A stretch of 64,000 nucleotides of DNA. Source: Serripes groenlandicus (lineage: Eukaryota > Mollusca > Bivalvia > Cardiida > Cardiidae). Position numbers and translations under genes: made by a program. The notes below the pieces were generated by a model, which was not told where the DNA came from, did no database searches, and was given only the letters and a program-made list of their open reading frames with translations. The DNA lies in assembly GCA_031761405.1 (NCBI GenBank), contig JASEVX010000328.1, forward strand, positions 120,369 to 184,368, written 5' to 3'. Shown piece by piece: positions 34,540 to 44,900 of the stretch (position 1 is its first letter; each line of letters starts with the position of its first letter).

Positions 34540-35850
34540 AATTTATTTTACTTATTAGACTTTTGCTCATGTTTGCATTCGTTATTCAGTCTAGAATGTG
34601 TCTGCACTATTTTTGTGCGAGTTTTATTTCGAGCAAAACGGTTTACCCAACTGTGCTTGTGGTGCTTTTAGGGTAAAAACCTAATAGAGAATTATGTTTT
34701 TTGGTTTGCTAATAAAATCCTCTCCCACTTGCATACGCATTTTGACGCATCTGCAGCAGACGACTATTAACAACATTTCTCCTCTTGCCACAATGTTTTT
34801 AACTCTATCATATCATTTTGCATAGATGTTTGCTAAGCCGACTGTTGCAGTTGCGTTGTTTGAGGGAAAGGGTTAACAGTTGGCTGAACATATTACACAG
34901 ACAAACGTCATTACTGACACCTGTGTTTTATAAATAGGTATGCACCCCGACTTGGACTCTGTCCAACATACAACAAATCCGCAGAAGACGAATTCAAAAT
35001 ATATGGAAAACCCTTTCAGCGCCGAATTGTTTAAAGTAGACTCTTCCATGTTCAAACTCGGACGACTCTATTTTCATGTTATAGGAGTTTTGGAATATTT
35101 GTATAACTCACAGCCAAACAATGCATATTTCAGGTGAGACAGCTCGTTACAAGCTGACTCCTCTGAATCTGTATTGTTTGCAAAAAGCTCAATATTGCCT
35201 TTGGCGCTGAAAGAGTTAAATGTAGGTTCTATTACTGAAAAAATGGAAACATTTTGGCAAAGGTATAATTACTCATCATGAGCAATTTCTCTATTTGCCA
35301 CAATGATTTCAAATGTCGTCTGCTGCAGACACGTCCGAAAGAATATGAACTGCATGTGGTAAAAGGTTAACAATTCAACCGTCTAAATAATAATCAATGT
35401 ATATAACAATGTAGGTCGTCTTCCAAGAAGTAATTTGATTTCCTTTATCTATTTTAAAGCTGGTCCTTCTTTTATTTGCCATCTAAATGAGACATCATAG
35501 CAACATTTGCAGAATACATGAACAGATATTAAATGTAATTGTATTTGTCATTTTGTTTATCTGGCTATTATACGCTACTTTAATCAACGACTTTTGAAAA
35601 ACTTCATTTGCGAACAATTCGTGCAGTCAAAGATTGGTCTACATTGTTTTCAATTCTCATTTATCGACATGTAGCAAAATGTGCTCCATTAAATCTGTAA
35701 CAATTATTATAACAACCTTTTCCCACCTGCCGAGGCATTTCGACGCATCTGCTGAAAACGAATTTAATCACAGTGTTTTAAACACTATTCAATAATGCAA
35801 CTTTAATTCATGATATGTTTCCATATTTTGCCTTGATATGTTCAAATGTT
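34540..35850. repeat. segmental duplication module 1 (gene-less)
   Basis: Long collinear similarity to the module at 36950: 'gagcaaaacggttta..caactgtgct' (34622), 'aggtcgtcttccaagaag' (35410), 'catgtagcaaaatgtgctcc' (35669) and 'ctattcaataatgcaa' (35787) have counterparts at 37036, 37468, 37750 and 37864. The equivalents of the 168-codon gene and its promoter are missing after 35850. Confidence 0.75.
35008..35218. mobile_element. MITE family B
   Basis: It starts 'aaccctttcagcgccgaatt' and ends 'ttggcgctgaaagagttaaa', with piggyBac-like terminal organisation (TTAA-type target, C-rich start). The inner near-palindrome is 'gtgagacagctcgttacaag' / 'ctgactcctctgaatc'. No coding capacity; the ORFs at 34873 (minus) and 34940 are shadows. 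Confidence 0.82.
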
Positions 35851-36509
35851 AAAATACTGGATACTGGTTTAGTTATTACAAGAAAGGGAGTTGTGTCTGT
35901 TCGATTGCATGTGATATAGACCTCTATGTAAAATCTAACACAAATACTACAACTTGAGTCAAATAGACCACAACTCGCCAGACGCGGCTTAAATATATCG
36001 ATAGTTTGCAAACTGTTAACATATTCAGATATTCGATCTCTAGTCGGTCAAGTGGAATAGCTTCTTCATAGAAAACGTCGACTCGTATATATTTGGAAAT
36101 CCAATTATTCAGTTAATTGTCAAAACATGAAAATAACTGCCGCTTCCTTTCGAAGAATACCATTGTAAGTTCAAAAAGTTTTTTTTTTATTGTTGTCATA
36201 TTATGATTTATTTCTCATTCGGATCGCCAAGAAAGGTTATTCCATGTTTAGATTTAATAAAAACCGTAAATGTCCGTCAACCGCGGAGCAGTCAGTGTCA
36301 CAAAGGTATCCGTACAATCGTAGAAACGCCAGGCATTTGTCAACATTACATTACAACCCCAGCTTGTACCCCCACCCTTTACACGTTCCAACAAACAACA
36401 AATCGTATGAGGGAAAGGGTTAATACTAATGATAATTTTCCTTTTACCCACTTGAAATGCTTTCTACATTATCTCAAAAGAGTGCCTGTGTTCACCACCT
36501 CTTATTCAC

Positions 36510-36740
36510 TTAACCCTTTCCCTCATACGACAATTCTGCAGCAGACGACTTTGAACATGTTTTGTCAAAACATAGAAAATCTCCATAATTGAATGGATAA
36601 CCTATGACAAAAAGTGGAAAACATTGTGGCAAAAGGAGAAATTGCACGTTTTGTGCAATTTCTTCTTTTGTCACTATGTTTTCAAATAGCCGTCTGCTGC
36701 ATAGGCGTCAGAAAACGTCTGTATGTTGGAAAGGGGTTAA
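36510..36740. mobile_element. MITE family A, reverse orientation
   Basis: TTAACCCTTTCCCTCATACG to 'gtatgttggaaaggggttaa', with inner hairpin 'gaaattgcacgttttgtgca'. A detached right end of another copy ('cgtatgagggaaagggttaa') lies at 36403-36422. Confidence 0.85.
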
Positions 36741-37885
36741 TTTTAAGAAATCGATGTCATCTCTGTGATTCTGAAAGAAATAGACATTCTCTCTTAACTT
36801 GGAATTATAATTTAGAACTAAGAGGGATATTTATGTTACTTAAATATATATCTCTTGAACTTTCAGACCTACTTCACTTAAATAGAGAAAAATCATTCAA
36901 AGTTATAGAAATATCTCTCAATATTTCATGGGTATCTCTTTAACGTAGAACATAACATAGAGAAATATCAATCATCATAAAGAGATTTCTCTCTCTGTAA
37001 GGCACGTTTCCTTCATTTAGAGAGATAATCTTTTCCGAGTAAAACGGTTTGACACACTGTGCTAGTGGTCCTTTTAGACCTAACTTATAGAAGGTTATGT
37101 GTTAGGCTGCTAACTTAACTATTTCCCACTTACAGGAACGTTCGACGCCTCTGCAGCAGTTGACTTTTAAAACTGAACACTGTCACCAAAGGAGAAATTG
37201 ATCATTATGAGTAATTTCATTATACAATAGTTTTTTATTGATTTATCTATATATATTTGCAAAGCTGTTTCCAAAGCCGTCTGCTGCAGTTATTGGTGTA
37301 TGTTGTAAATGACTAACAGTTAGCTAATCACTCTCTATAGACACAAATTAGAACTCACACCTACCTGACGACTTCTGTGTTTAGTAAATAGGAACTCAAC
37401 CTGGGTGGGTTTAAGCTTTCAATACGTTAAGAATTCAATCGGCTTTTCCGTGTATAAAACAATGTAGGGTCGTCTTCCAAGAAGGAATTCTATTTATTTT
37501 CTAATTTTAAAGCTTATCTTAGTCATAAGGAAATCCTATCTTCCTCATATGATATGACGACTATCGAAGACTAATACAGACCTCCAATCAGGGTCTTCGT
37601 AATCTACCTTAATCTCCCTATACGCGACTTGAAAAAAACCTCATACAGTAAATCACAATTTTTTCAACAGCGAACAATATTGATCAGGATCAGCCTACAC
37701 TTCCTACATTATAATCTTTGTCTCCATTGTTTTTGATACTCATTTATCGATATGTTGTACAATGTGCTCAATTAAATCTGCAAGAGCTTAAGTATATTAA
37801 CTCTTTATCGCCTGTTGATGCACTTCGACGCAAATGATGACTTTTGCCACAACATTTTCAACTCTATTCAATAAATAACCTTTAA

Positions 37886-38099
37886 TTAACTCTTTCAGCG
37901 CCAGAGGCAATATTGGGCTTTTTGCAAGCAATACTGATTCAGGTGAGTCAGCTCGTAACGAGCTGACTCACCTGAAATCAGCATTGCTTGCCTTATGGTT
38001 ATCCAAATATTCCAAAACTATTAAAGCATATACGATAGAGTCACCCGACCTTGAACATGGAAGAGTCTACTTTAAACAATTCGGCGCTGAAATAGTTAA
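37886..38099. mobile_element. MITE family B, reverse orientation
   Basis: It runs from TTAACTCTTTCAGCGCCAGA to 'aattcggcgctgaaatagtt' and AA. The inner palindrome 'gtgagtcagctcgtaacgag' / 'ctgactcac' is clear. It ends about 280 bases before the start codon of gene copy A. Confidence 0.85.
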
Positions 38100-38238
38100 T
38101 AAAGAATTTCCCTACTTTTGCCTAGATTGTTTCAAAGTCATTTGTTAAAAAAGGGTAAAAATCTAAATCAATGATAATAGAAGCAGTACTTCAGCGGAAT
38201 AAGGTTAAAATTAAAAAGATAAAGCTTTTCCCGATCAA

Positions 38239-38346
38239 CCAATCAAACTGCATCGTTTTTAACTTTGGTATGAAACGTTACAAACCGTGAGCTACCAAAC
38301 TGCTAAAATGAACGCAATTATATTTAACGCAAGGCGGGTATAAAAG
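38239..38346 (+). promoter_or_regulatory. CCAAT and TATA elements of gene copy A
   Basis: 'atcaaCCAATcaaa' with CCAAT at 38239-38243, and a strong TATAAAAG at 38339-38346 in the GC-rich context 'ggcgggtataaaagg'. The TATA box is 36 bases upstream of the ATG at 38382. With transcription starting about 30 bases downstream, the 5' UTR would be only about 10 bases long (start near 'cacagttt' at about 38371). Confidence 0.6.
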
Positions 38347-38381
38347 GAATATAACATCCTGGTCAAACACACAGTTTCAAC

Positions 38382-38888
38382 ATGGCTTTCTTTAATAGGA
38401 CGCAAATTGGTCTCAAAGATACCAGTACAGCAGCTAATGTTCCGAATGAGCCTAGAGCGAAGTTGATGTATTACTTAAATTGTGTGTGCACTGTTTTAAA
38501 GTTGGATGATGACGCAGGGATAAATCGATTGAGGAGATACCAGAATTATTACACATTGGACAACTCGGACACGAACCTTTTGATTCATCTGGCTGTACTT
38601 CTCTCACCGAAAGAGCTTCTCAACAAATGCTTCTTCCAAGACGACGCCATGTGTGGAAACATGGCGAACAAGTTCTACGAATTAGAGAGGGTCAGGAACA
38701 ACTTGTTGGTGGCCGGGAACATAGCGATCGGGGGCCGGAACCGACAAGTGACGAAGATCATGACATTTAAGATGTCCTGGTTTAGGAATAACTGGGAAAT
38801 TCCATTGACAACTTTGATGGCGCAACAGCAGAGAATGAGGGAAGCGGCGATGAGGAGACAGAATGCGGTTGCGTGTGCCATTATGTAA
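38382..38888 (+). CDS. unrecognised 168-residue intronless protein, copy A
   Basis: The full-length frame begins ATGGCTTTC after a TATA-driven short leader and ends TAA at 38886-38888. I do not recognise the family. The protein is soluble-looking: no signal peptide or membrane segment, a conserved centre with NKCFFQDDAMCG and GGRNRQVTKIMTFKMSWFRN, four Cys before residue 100, and a basic Gln/Met/Arg-rich helical tail (AQQQRMREAAMRRQ). It differs from copy B at 53690 by 12 of 168 residues, and a broken third relative lies at 5266-5700. Being intronless, TATA-driven and in a duplicated locus fits a small, possibly inducible, lineage-specific gene; that is inference. A retrogene origin is possible, though no poly-A tract follows. 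Confidence 0.8.
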   Translation: MAFFNRTQIGLKDTSTAANVPNEPRAKLMYYLNCVCTVLKLDDDAGINRLRRYQNYYTLDNSDTNLLIHLAVLLSPKELLNKCFFQDDAMCGNMANKFYELERVRNNLLVAGNIAIGGRNRQVTKIMTFKMSWFRNNWEIPLTTLMAQQQRMREAAMRRQNAVACAIM

Positions 38889-39131
38889 AGAGTGGAACAT
38901 ACAAAGGATTCCTTTCCTTAGTTATTGTTAACTTTCTTCAGCGCCGAATTTCATAAATTAGATATGTTTTTTGTGAATATTTTGGTTATGAGCTGACTCA
39001 TCTGAATCTGGTTTGTACACAACCTGTATTACATCAATATTATAATTATATTATACACAACACATATTATATTATTTGTATAAGATTACTAGTGCCGGTG
39101 CCATTTGAAAAACCTAGTGGTTTTGAATTCT

Positions 39132-39344
39132 TTAACTCTTTCAGCGCCGAATTGTTTAAAGTAGACTCTTCCATGTGCAAAATTGGGTGTGTCCATTTCT
39201 CCATTTATAAATGTTTTGGACTATTTTGGTAACTAAAAGGCAAATAATGCTGATTTCAGGTGAGACAGCTCGATACGAGCTGACTCACCTGAATCTGCAT
39301 TGTTTGCAAAAACCTTAAATTGCCTGTGGCGCTGAATTCTTTAA
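39132..39344. mobile_element. MITE family B
   Basis: TTAACTCTTTCAGCGCCGAA to 'ctgtggcgctgaattcttta', with inner palindrome 'gtgagacagctcgatacgag' / 'ctgactcac'. A more decayed fragment of the same family precedes it at 38930-39030. Confidence 0.83.
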
Positions 39345-39544
39345 TTAACATATGGATTATTTGAATCACTGATACTAGAACGGCGAACATGTAACATCAA
39401 CATATGTAAATATAAGTTATCTGATTGTTTTAAGTTTATTTAGATTTAATCTAAAGGGTATAAACATATTTGTCTGACACAATATACGTTACAAATGTAT
39501 GAAGCATATTTCTTTTCTTTATGAGGCTATTGGTTATTGTTTAT

Positions 39545-39806
39545 TATCCCCTCGGCTAACGAAGTTTGCGATGGAGATATAGTAACGGGACTGTTCGTTC
39601 GTTCGTCTATGCGTCCGTCCGTCCGTAACAACATTGTGACCAGTCTACACTGAACATCCTTCGACCGATCTTAACCAAACATGGTATACAGTTAGTATAT
39701 GGCAAGGTCTAGAACCTTATTTATTTTCAAGGTCATAGGTTAAAGGTCAAAGTCAAAATTGAACTTTGAATACTGAGGGGATGCATCCACTATGCGATGC
39801 CCTTGT
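39545..39806. mobile_element. 'cccctcggctaacgaag' repeat, short copy
   Basis: It starts 'tatcccctcggctaacgaag', continues with (GTTC)n/(GTCC)n, then one copy of 'tgtgaccagtctacactgaa' and 'aaggtcataggttaaaggtc', and ends 'atgcatccactatgcgatgc' then 'ccttgtt'. A longer copy is at 55181-55630. Confidence 0.75.
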
Positions 39807-40240
39807 TAGTTTCGTAATTTGGTTATTTGTTTTAATAGTTATCTGAACGATCTGTCTAAAGATGGTCCCTTTTACAGCATTCACTCAAACGTGTATTAGA
39901 AGTGACCTTTGCTAGGCAACCAACGTGTATTACGCAGCCACTTGAAGAATAACTAAAACAACATTGTCTTCTTTATTTCACTTGTATTAAGCAGCCACCT
40001 GTGTTCAGCCACACGATTTGGATTATTCCTTGGTTGACTGCCTAAGACAAGTTCGAATAAAGTCGAAACAGAAGAATTTGTTAAAACAGCAGCATTTTTT
40101 TCTTCTTCTTTTAAATATGTTTTCATGTCTGTGTTGTCGTATTTGACTACTTCTATACTTTTATTTTGAAGAAAGATTAGTTGACTGATCGTGAAGGAAG
40201 GTAAAACATCCGATAATGGATTCCCTTCTGGATACTTTAA

Positions 40241-40427
40241 TCCTTTCCCACATACAACACATCTGCAGCAGATGACTTTGGACTCATGTAGGCAAACATA
40301 TCAACATTTTCTATAAATGACAGTATCATTGTTGCAAACAGTTTGAATATGATGAACAATTCTCCTTTTCACTCAATAGTTGTAACAGTCGTCCAATGAA
40401 GATGCATCTGCATGTCGGAAAGCCTCA
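40241..40427. mobile_element. MITE family A, degenerate
   Basis: It starts 'taatcctttcccacatacaa' and ends 'gcatgtcggaaagcctcatc', with 'catctgcagcagatgacttt' inside. It corresponds to the copy at 55869-56068 in module 3, so this insertion predates the segmental duplication. Confidence 0.65.
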
Positions 40428-40557
40428 TCTCACATGTTATACATCTTAACTAAACCTTTGACTGCAAATTTGATTTTGTGTGAAATACATGTATCTACAG
40501 ACAAGTATAGACCATCGTCTGAGCAGGCTCTGTTCTGCTTGCTGCTCAATTCAACCC

Positions 40558-40790
40558 CGAGGGCTTGACGTGAAACGGTTGTAACTAAAAACCTATTTTG
40601 AAAACACTGGTTTAGGGGCAATTTTTACCCCTTTGTAAACAATGCAAATTTAGGTGCCATTGCTCAGACCGACCGATGGCACCTAAATTTCCATTGTTTA
40701 CCAAGAAAAATTATTTAACGCTTATAAAGACATTATGACGAGGTGACTAACCTTGGTAAAAAAATACAACCGTTTCACGCCAAGCCCTCG
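40558..40790. mobile_element. foldback MITE, second copy, inverted
   Basis: The ends CGAGGGCTTGACGTGAAACG and complement, with inner arms 'taggtgccattgctc' / 'gatggcaccta', match the element at 16708-16954 in reverse orientation. A clean target duplication is not visible here. Confidence 0.83.
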
Positions 40791-41000
40791 ACATGTTAAT
40801 CTTGATATTCCTGGAATTGGTTATGGACCCGAAATGCAAAGCTGCACAAGTCCATTGTACAACATTCATATTTATCAAGGACTTCTTTACTTTAAACATA
40901 TTCTATTGCCAACAAAATATATATACAGAATGAACTTTAGACTTACAAATATACATGTTATAGACAAACGGGTCTGGCCACAAGTTCTCACAACTTAGAT

Positions 41001-41929
41001 ACGGCCATCCCCTTTGATAATTATTACAAACAATATTTTATTTTTGTCTCTAAATACGACTTTGATTTTTTAAGTTTTTTGTAGCTTAACAATACATATT
41101 GGAGACAAAACATAGTCCGGTTAGGCAACGTTTCCGGGGTAGTGTGTCACACGAGCGCAGCCATATCCAAGGCAGGATAAGACTGAGCACGCCAAACACA
41201 AAACCGCCGAAATGTTTGAAAAATACGTAAACATATTGAATTTTAACACATATATAAATGCATATGCATGTACACACATATACACACTAAGGACTTCTGA
41301 TATATAAGAATGTGATGTTAATGGTATTTATTAACGTCTGATGTTCAGTTTTATAATTTACTTATACGGACAGAACATTGCTTTGTAAACGGATAAACAT
41401 TTGCGTGACGCCTCTTTTGCAGTATCATCTTTTGCATATCTTCTGCTGCAGCGCGCTCGACTATACGCCGCTAATTCACTTCAGCACTATTTCATTACAT
41501 TGCACTATTAAATCATATATATATACTCTATATGTAAAAGCAAATGAAAAGTTACATTCATTTAAATATATATAATTTAAAAAATCAATTGTATAAAAAT
41601 GTATGAACATTGATATCAGTACTCACCTCTCTTCGTTATAAAAATGGTAGAAAGAATAATTGTATGTAGGAAAGGGTTTAAGGTTGTTTCCGGAAAAAAG
41701 ATATACACACCAGCAAAACCTAAATTGTATATACGACACATAAGTCATGTATAGACGAATAAAGCCTGATTATGCTGTATTTTGTTTCGTGTAATCCTTA
41801 TCGTAGAATGCATTGTTCGCTATCCACCCAATTTCTTAACCATGTCCACGCCATGGATATGTAGGAATCGGTTAACAATGAAAGTCGACGAAACTGTTCG
41901 TAGGAATTCAGCAAAGTAAGGGTGAATAA
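41001..41929. other. no gene seen
   Basis: AT-rich sequence with short 'atatata' runs. Small ORFs at 41086 (minus) and 41378 have no recognisable content. Confidence 0.55.
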
Positions 41930-44900
41930 CAGTGTAACCTCTCTTAACGACACCTCTGTAGATCAAAAAACCCCTTAAGAGCAAAACCCCCCTTAAGAGC
42001 AAAACCCTCTTAAGAGCAAAACCCCCTTAAGAGCAAAACCCTCTTAAGAGGAAAACCCTCTTAAAAGCAAACCTCTCTGTAGAGCAAAACCCTCTTAAGA
42101 GCAAAAACCTCTTTAGAGCAAAACCCTCTAAGAGCAAAGCACTCTTAAGAGCAAAACCCTCTTAAGATCAAAACCCTCTGTCGATCAAAACCCTCTTAAG
42201 ATCAAAACCCTTTTAAGATCAAAACCCTCTTAAGATCAAAACCCTCTTAAGATCAAAAACCTCTTTAGATCAAAACCCTATTTAGATCACAACCCTCTTT
42301 AGAGCAAAACCCGCTTAAGAGCAAAACCCTCTTAAGATCAAAACCCTCTGTCTATCAAAACCCTCTTAAGAGCAAAACCCTCTTAAGAGCAAAACCTTCT
42401 TAAGATCAAAACCCTCTTAAAATCAAAATCCTCTTCAGATCAAAAACCTCTTTACATCAAAACCCTCTTTAGATCAAAACTCTCTTAAGATCAAAACCCT
42501 CTGTCTATCAAAACCCTCTTAAGAGCAAAACCCTCTTAAGAGCAAAACCTTCTTAAGATCAAAACCCTCTTAAAATCAAAATCCTCTTCAGATCAAAAAC
42601 CTCTTTACATCAAAACCCTCTTTAGATCAAAACCCTCTTTAGAGCAAAACCCTCTTTAGATCAAAACCCTCATTAGAGCAAATCTCTCTTAAGATCAAAA
42701 CCCTCTTAAGATCAAAACCCTCTTAAGATCAAAACCCTCTTAAGGTCGAAAACCTCTTTAGATCAAAACTCTCTTGAGATCAAAACCATCTTTAGATCAA
42801 AACTCTCTTTAGATCAAAACCCTCTTTACAGTAAAACCCTCTTTAGATCAAAACACTCTTTAGAGCGAAATTCTCTTAAGATCAAAACCCTCTTACGATC
42901 AAAACCCTCTTAAGATCAAAACCCTCTTAAGATCAAAACCACTTAAGATCAAAAACCTCATTAGATCAAAACCCTCTTGAGATCAAAATCATCTTAAGAT
43001 CTAAACCCTCTTTAGATCAAAACCCTCTTTAGAGCAAAACTCTCTTTAGATCAAAACCCTCTTAAGATCAAAACCCTCTGTCGATCAAAACCCTCTTAAG
43101 ATCAAACCCTTTTAAGATCAAAACCCTCTTAAGATCAAAACCCTCTTAAGAGCAAAACCCTCTTAAGAGGAAAACCCTCTTAAAAGCAAAACCCTCTAAG
43201 AGCAAAGCCCTCTTAAGAGCAAAACCCTCTTAAGATCAAAACCCTCTGTCGATCAAAACCCTCTTAAGATCAAAACCCTTTTAAGATCAAAACCCTCTTA
43301 AGATCAAACCCCTCTTAAGATCAAAAACCTCTTTAGATCAAAACTCTATTTAGATCATAACCCTCTTTAGAGCAAAACCCGCTTAAGAGCAAAACCCTCT
43401 TAAGATCAAAACCCTCTGTCTATCAAAACCCTCTTAAGAGCAAAACCCTCTTAAGAGCAAAACCTTCTTAAGATCAAAACCCTCTTAAAATCAAAATCCT
43501 CTTCAGATCAAAAACCTCTTTACATCAAAACCCTCTTTAGATCAAAACCCTCTTTAGAGCAAAACCCTCTTTAGATCAAAACCCTCATTAGAGCAAATCT
43601 CTCTTAAGATCAAAACCCTCTTAAGATCAAAACCCTCTTAAGATCAAAACCCTCTTAAGGTCAAAAACCTCTTTAGATCAAAACTCTCTTGAGATCAAAA
43701 CCATCTTTAGATCAAAACTCTCTTTAGATCAAAACCCTCTTTACAGCAAAACCCTCTTTAGATCAAAACACTCTTTAGAGCGAAATTCTCTTAAGATCAA
43801 AACCCTCTTACGATCAAAACCCTCTTAAGATCAAAACCCTCTGTCGATCAAAACCCTCTTAAGATCAAAACCCTTTTAAGATCAAAACACTCTTAAGATC
43901 AAACCCCTCTTAAGATCAAAAAACCTCTTTAGATCAAAACTCTATTTAGATCATAACCCTCTTTAGAGCAAAACCCGCTTAAGAGCAAAACCCTCTTAAG
44001 ATCAAAACCCTCTGTCTATCAAAACCCTCTTAAGAGCAAAACCCTCTTAAGAGCAAAACCTTCTTAAGATCAAAACCCTCTTAAAATCAAAATCCTCTTC
44101 AGATCAAAAACCTCTTTACATCAAAACCCTCTTTAGATCAAAACCCTCTTTAGAGCAAAACCCTCTTTAGATCAAAACCCTCATTAGAGCAAATCTCTCT
44201 TAAGATCAAAACCCTCTTAAGATCAAAACCCTCTTAAGATCAAAACCCTCTTAAGATCAAAACCCTTTTAAGAGCAAAACCCTCTTAAGAGGAAAACCCT
44301 CTTAAAAGCAAAACCCTCTAAGAGCAAAGCCCTCTTAAGAGCAAAACCCTCTTAAGATCAAAACCCTCTGTCGATCAAAACCCTCTTAAGATCAAAACCC
44401 TTTTAAGATCAAAACCCTCTTAAGATCAAACCCCTCTTAAGATCAAAAACCTCTTTAGATCAAAACTCTATTTAGATCATAACCCTCTTTAGAGCAAAAC
44501 CCGCTTAAGAGCAAAACCCTCTTAAGATCAAAACCCTCTGTCTATCAAAACCCTCTTAAGAGCAAAACCCTCTTAAGAGCAAAACCTTCTTAAGATCAAA
44601 ACCCTGTTAAAATCAAAATCCTCTTCAGATCAAAAACCTCTTTACATCAAAACCCTCTTTAGATCAAAACCCTCTTTAGAGCAAAACCCTCTTTAGATCA
44701 AAACCCTCATTAGAGCAAATCTCTCTTAAGATCAAAACCCTCTTAAGATCAAAACCCTCTTAAGATCAAAACCCTCTTAAGGTCAAAAACCTCTTTAGAT
44801 CAAAACTCTCTTGAGATCAAAACCATCTTTAGATCAAAACTCTCTTTAGATCAAAACCCTCTTTACAGCAAAACCCTCTTTAGATCAAAACACTCTTTAG

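Larger units (their letters stand above)
36950..41000. repeat. segmental duplication module 2 (carries gene copy A)
   Basis: It is collinear with module 3 (52800-56400) on both sides of the gene: 'caaagctgtttccaaagccg' (37261), 'gtgtttagtaaataggaact' (37378), the CDS, 'atagttatctgaacgatctg' (39836), 'aggcaaccaacgtgtatta' (39914) and 'tgaacaattctcc' (40355) all recur in order. Different transposons are inserted in the two modules. Confidence 0.82.

Noticed and set aside
38675..38900. Minus-strand ORFs opposite the 168-codon genes (also 53893-54208)
   Set aside because: They are antisense shadows of a clearly conserved plus-strand gene and have no independent motif.
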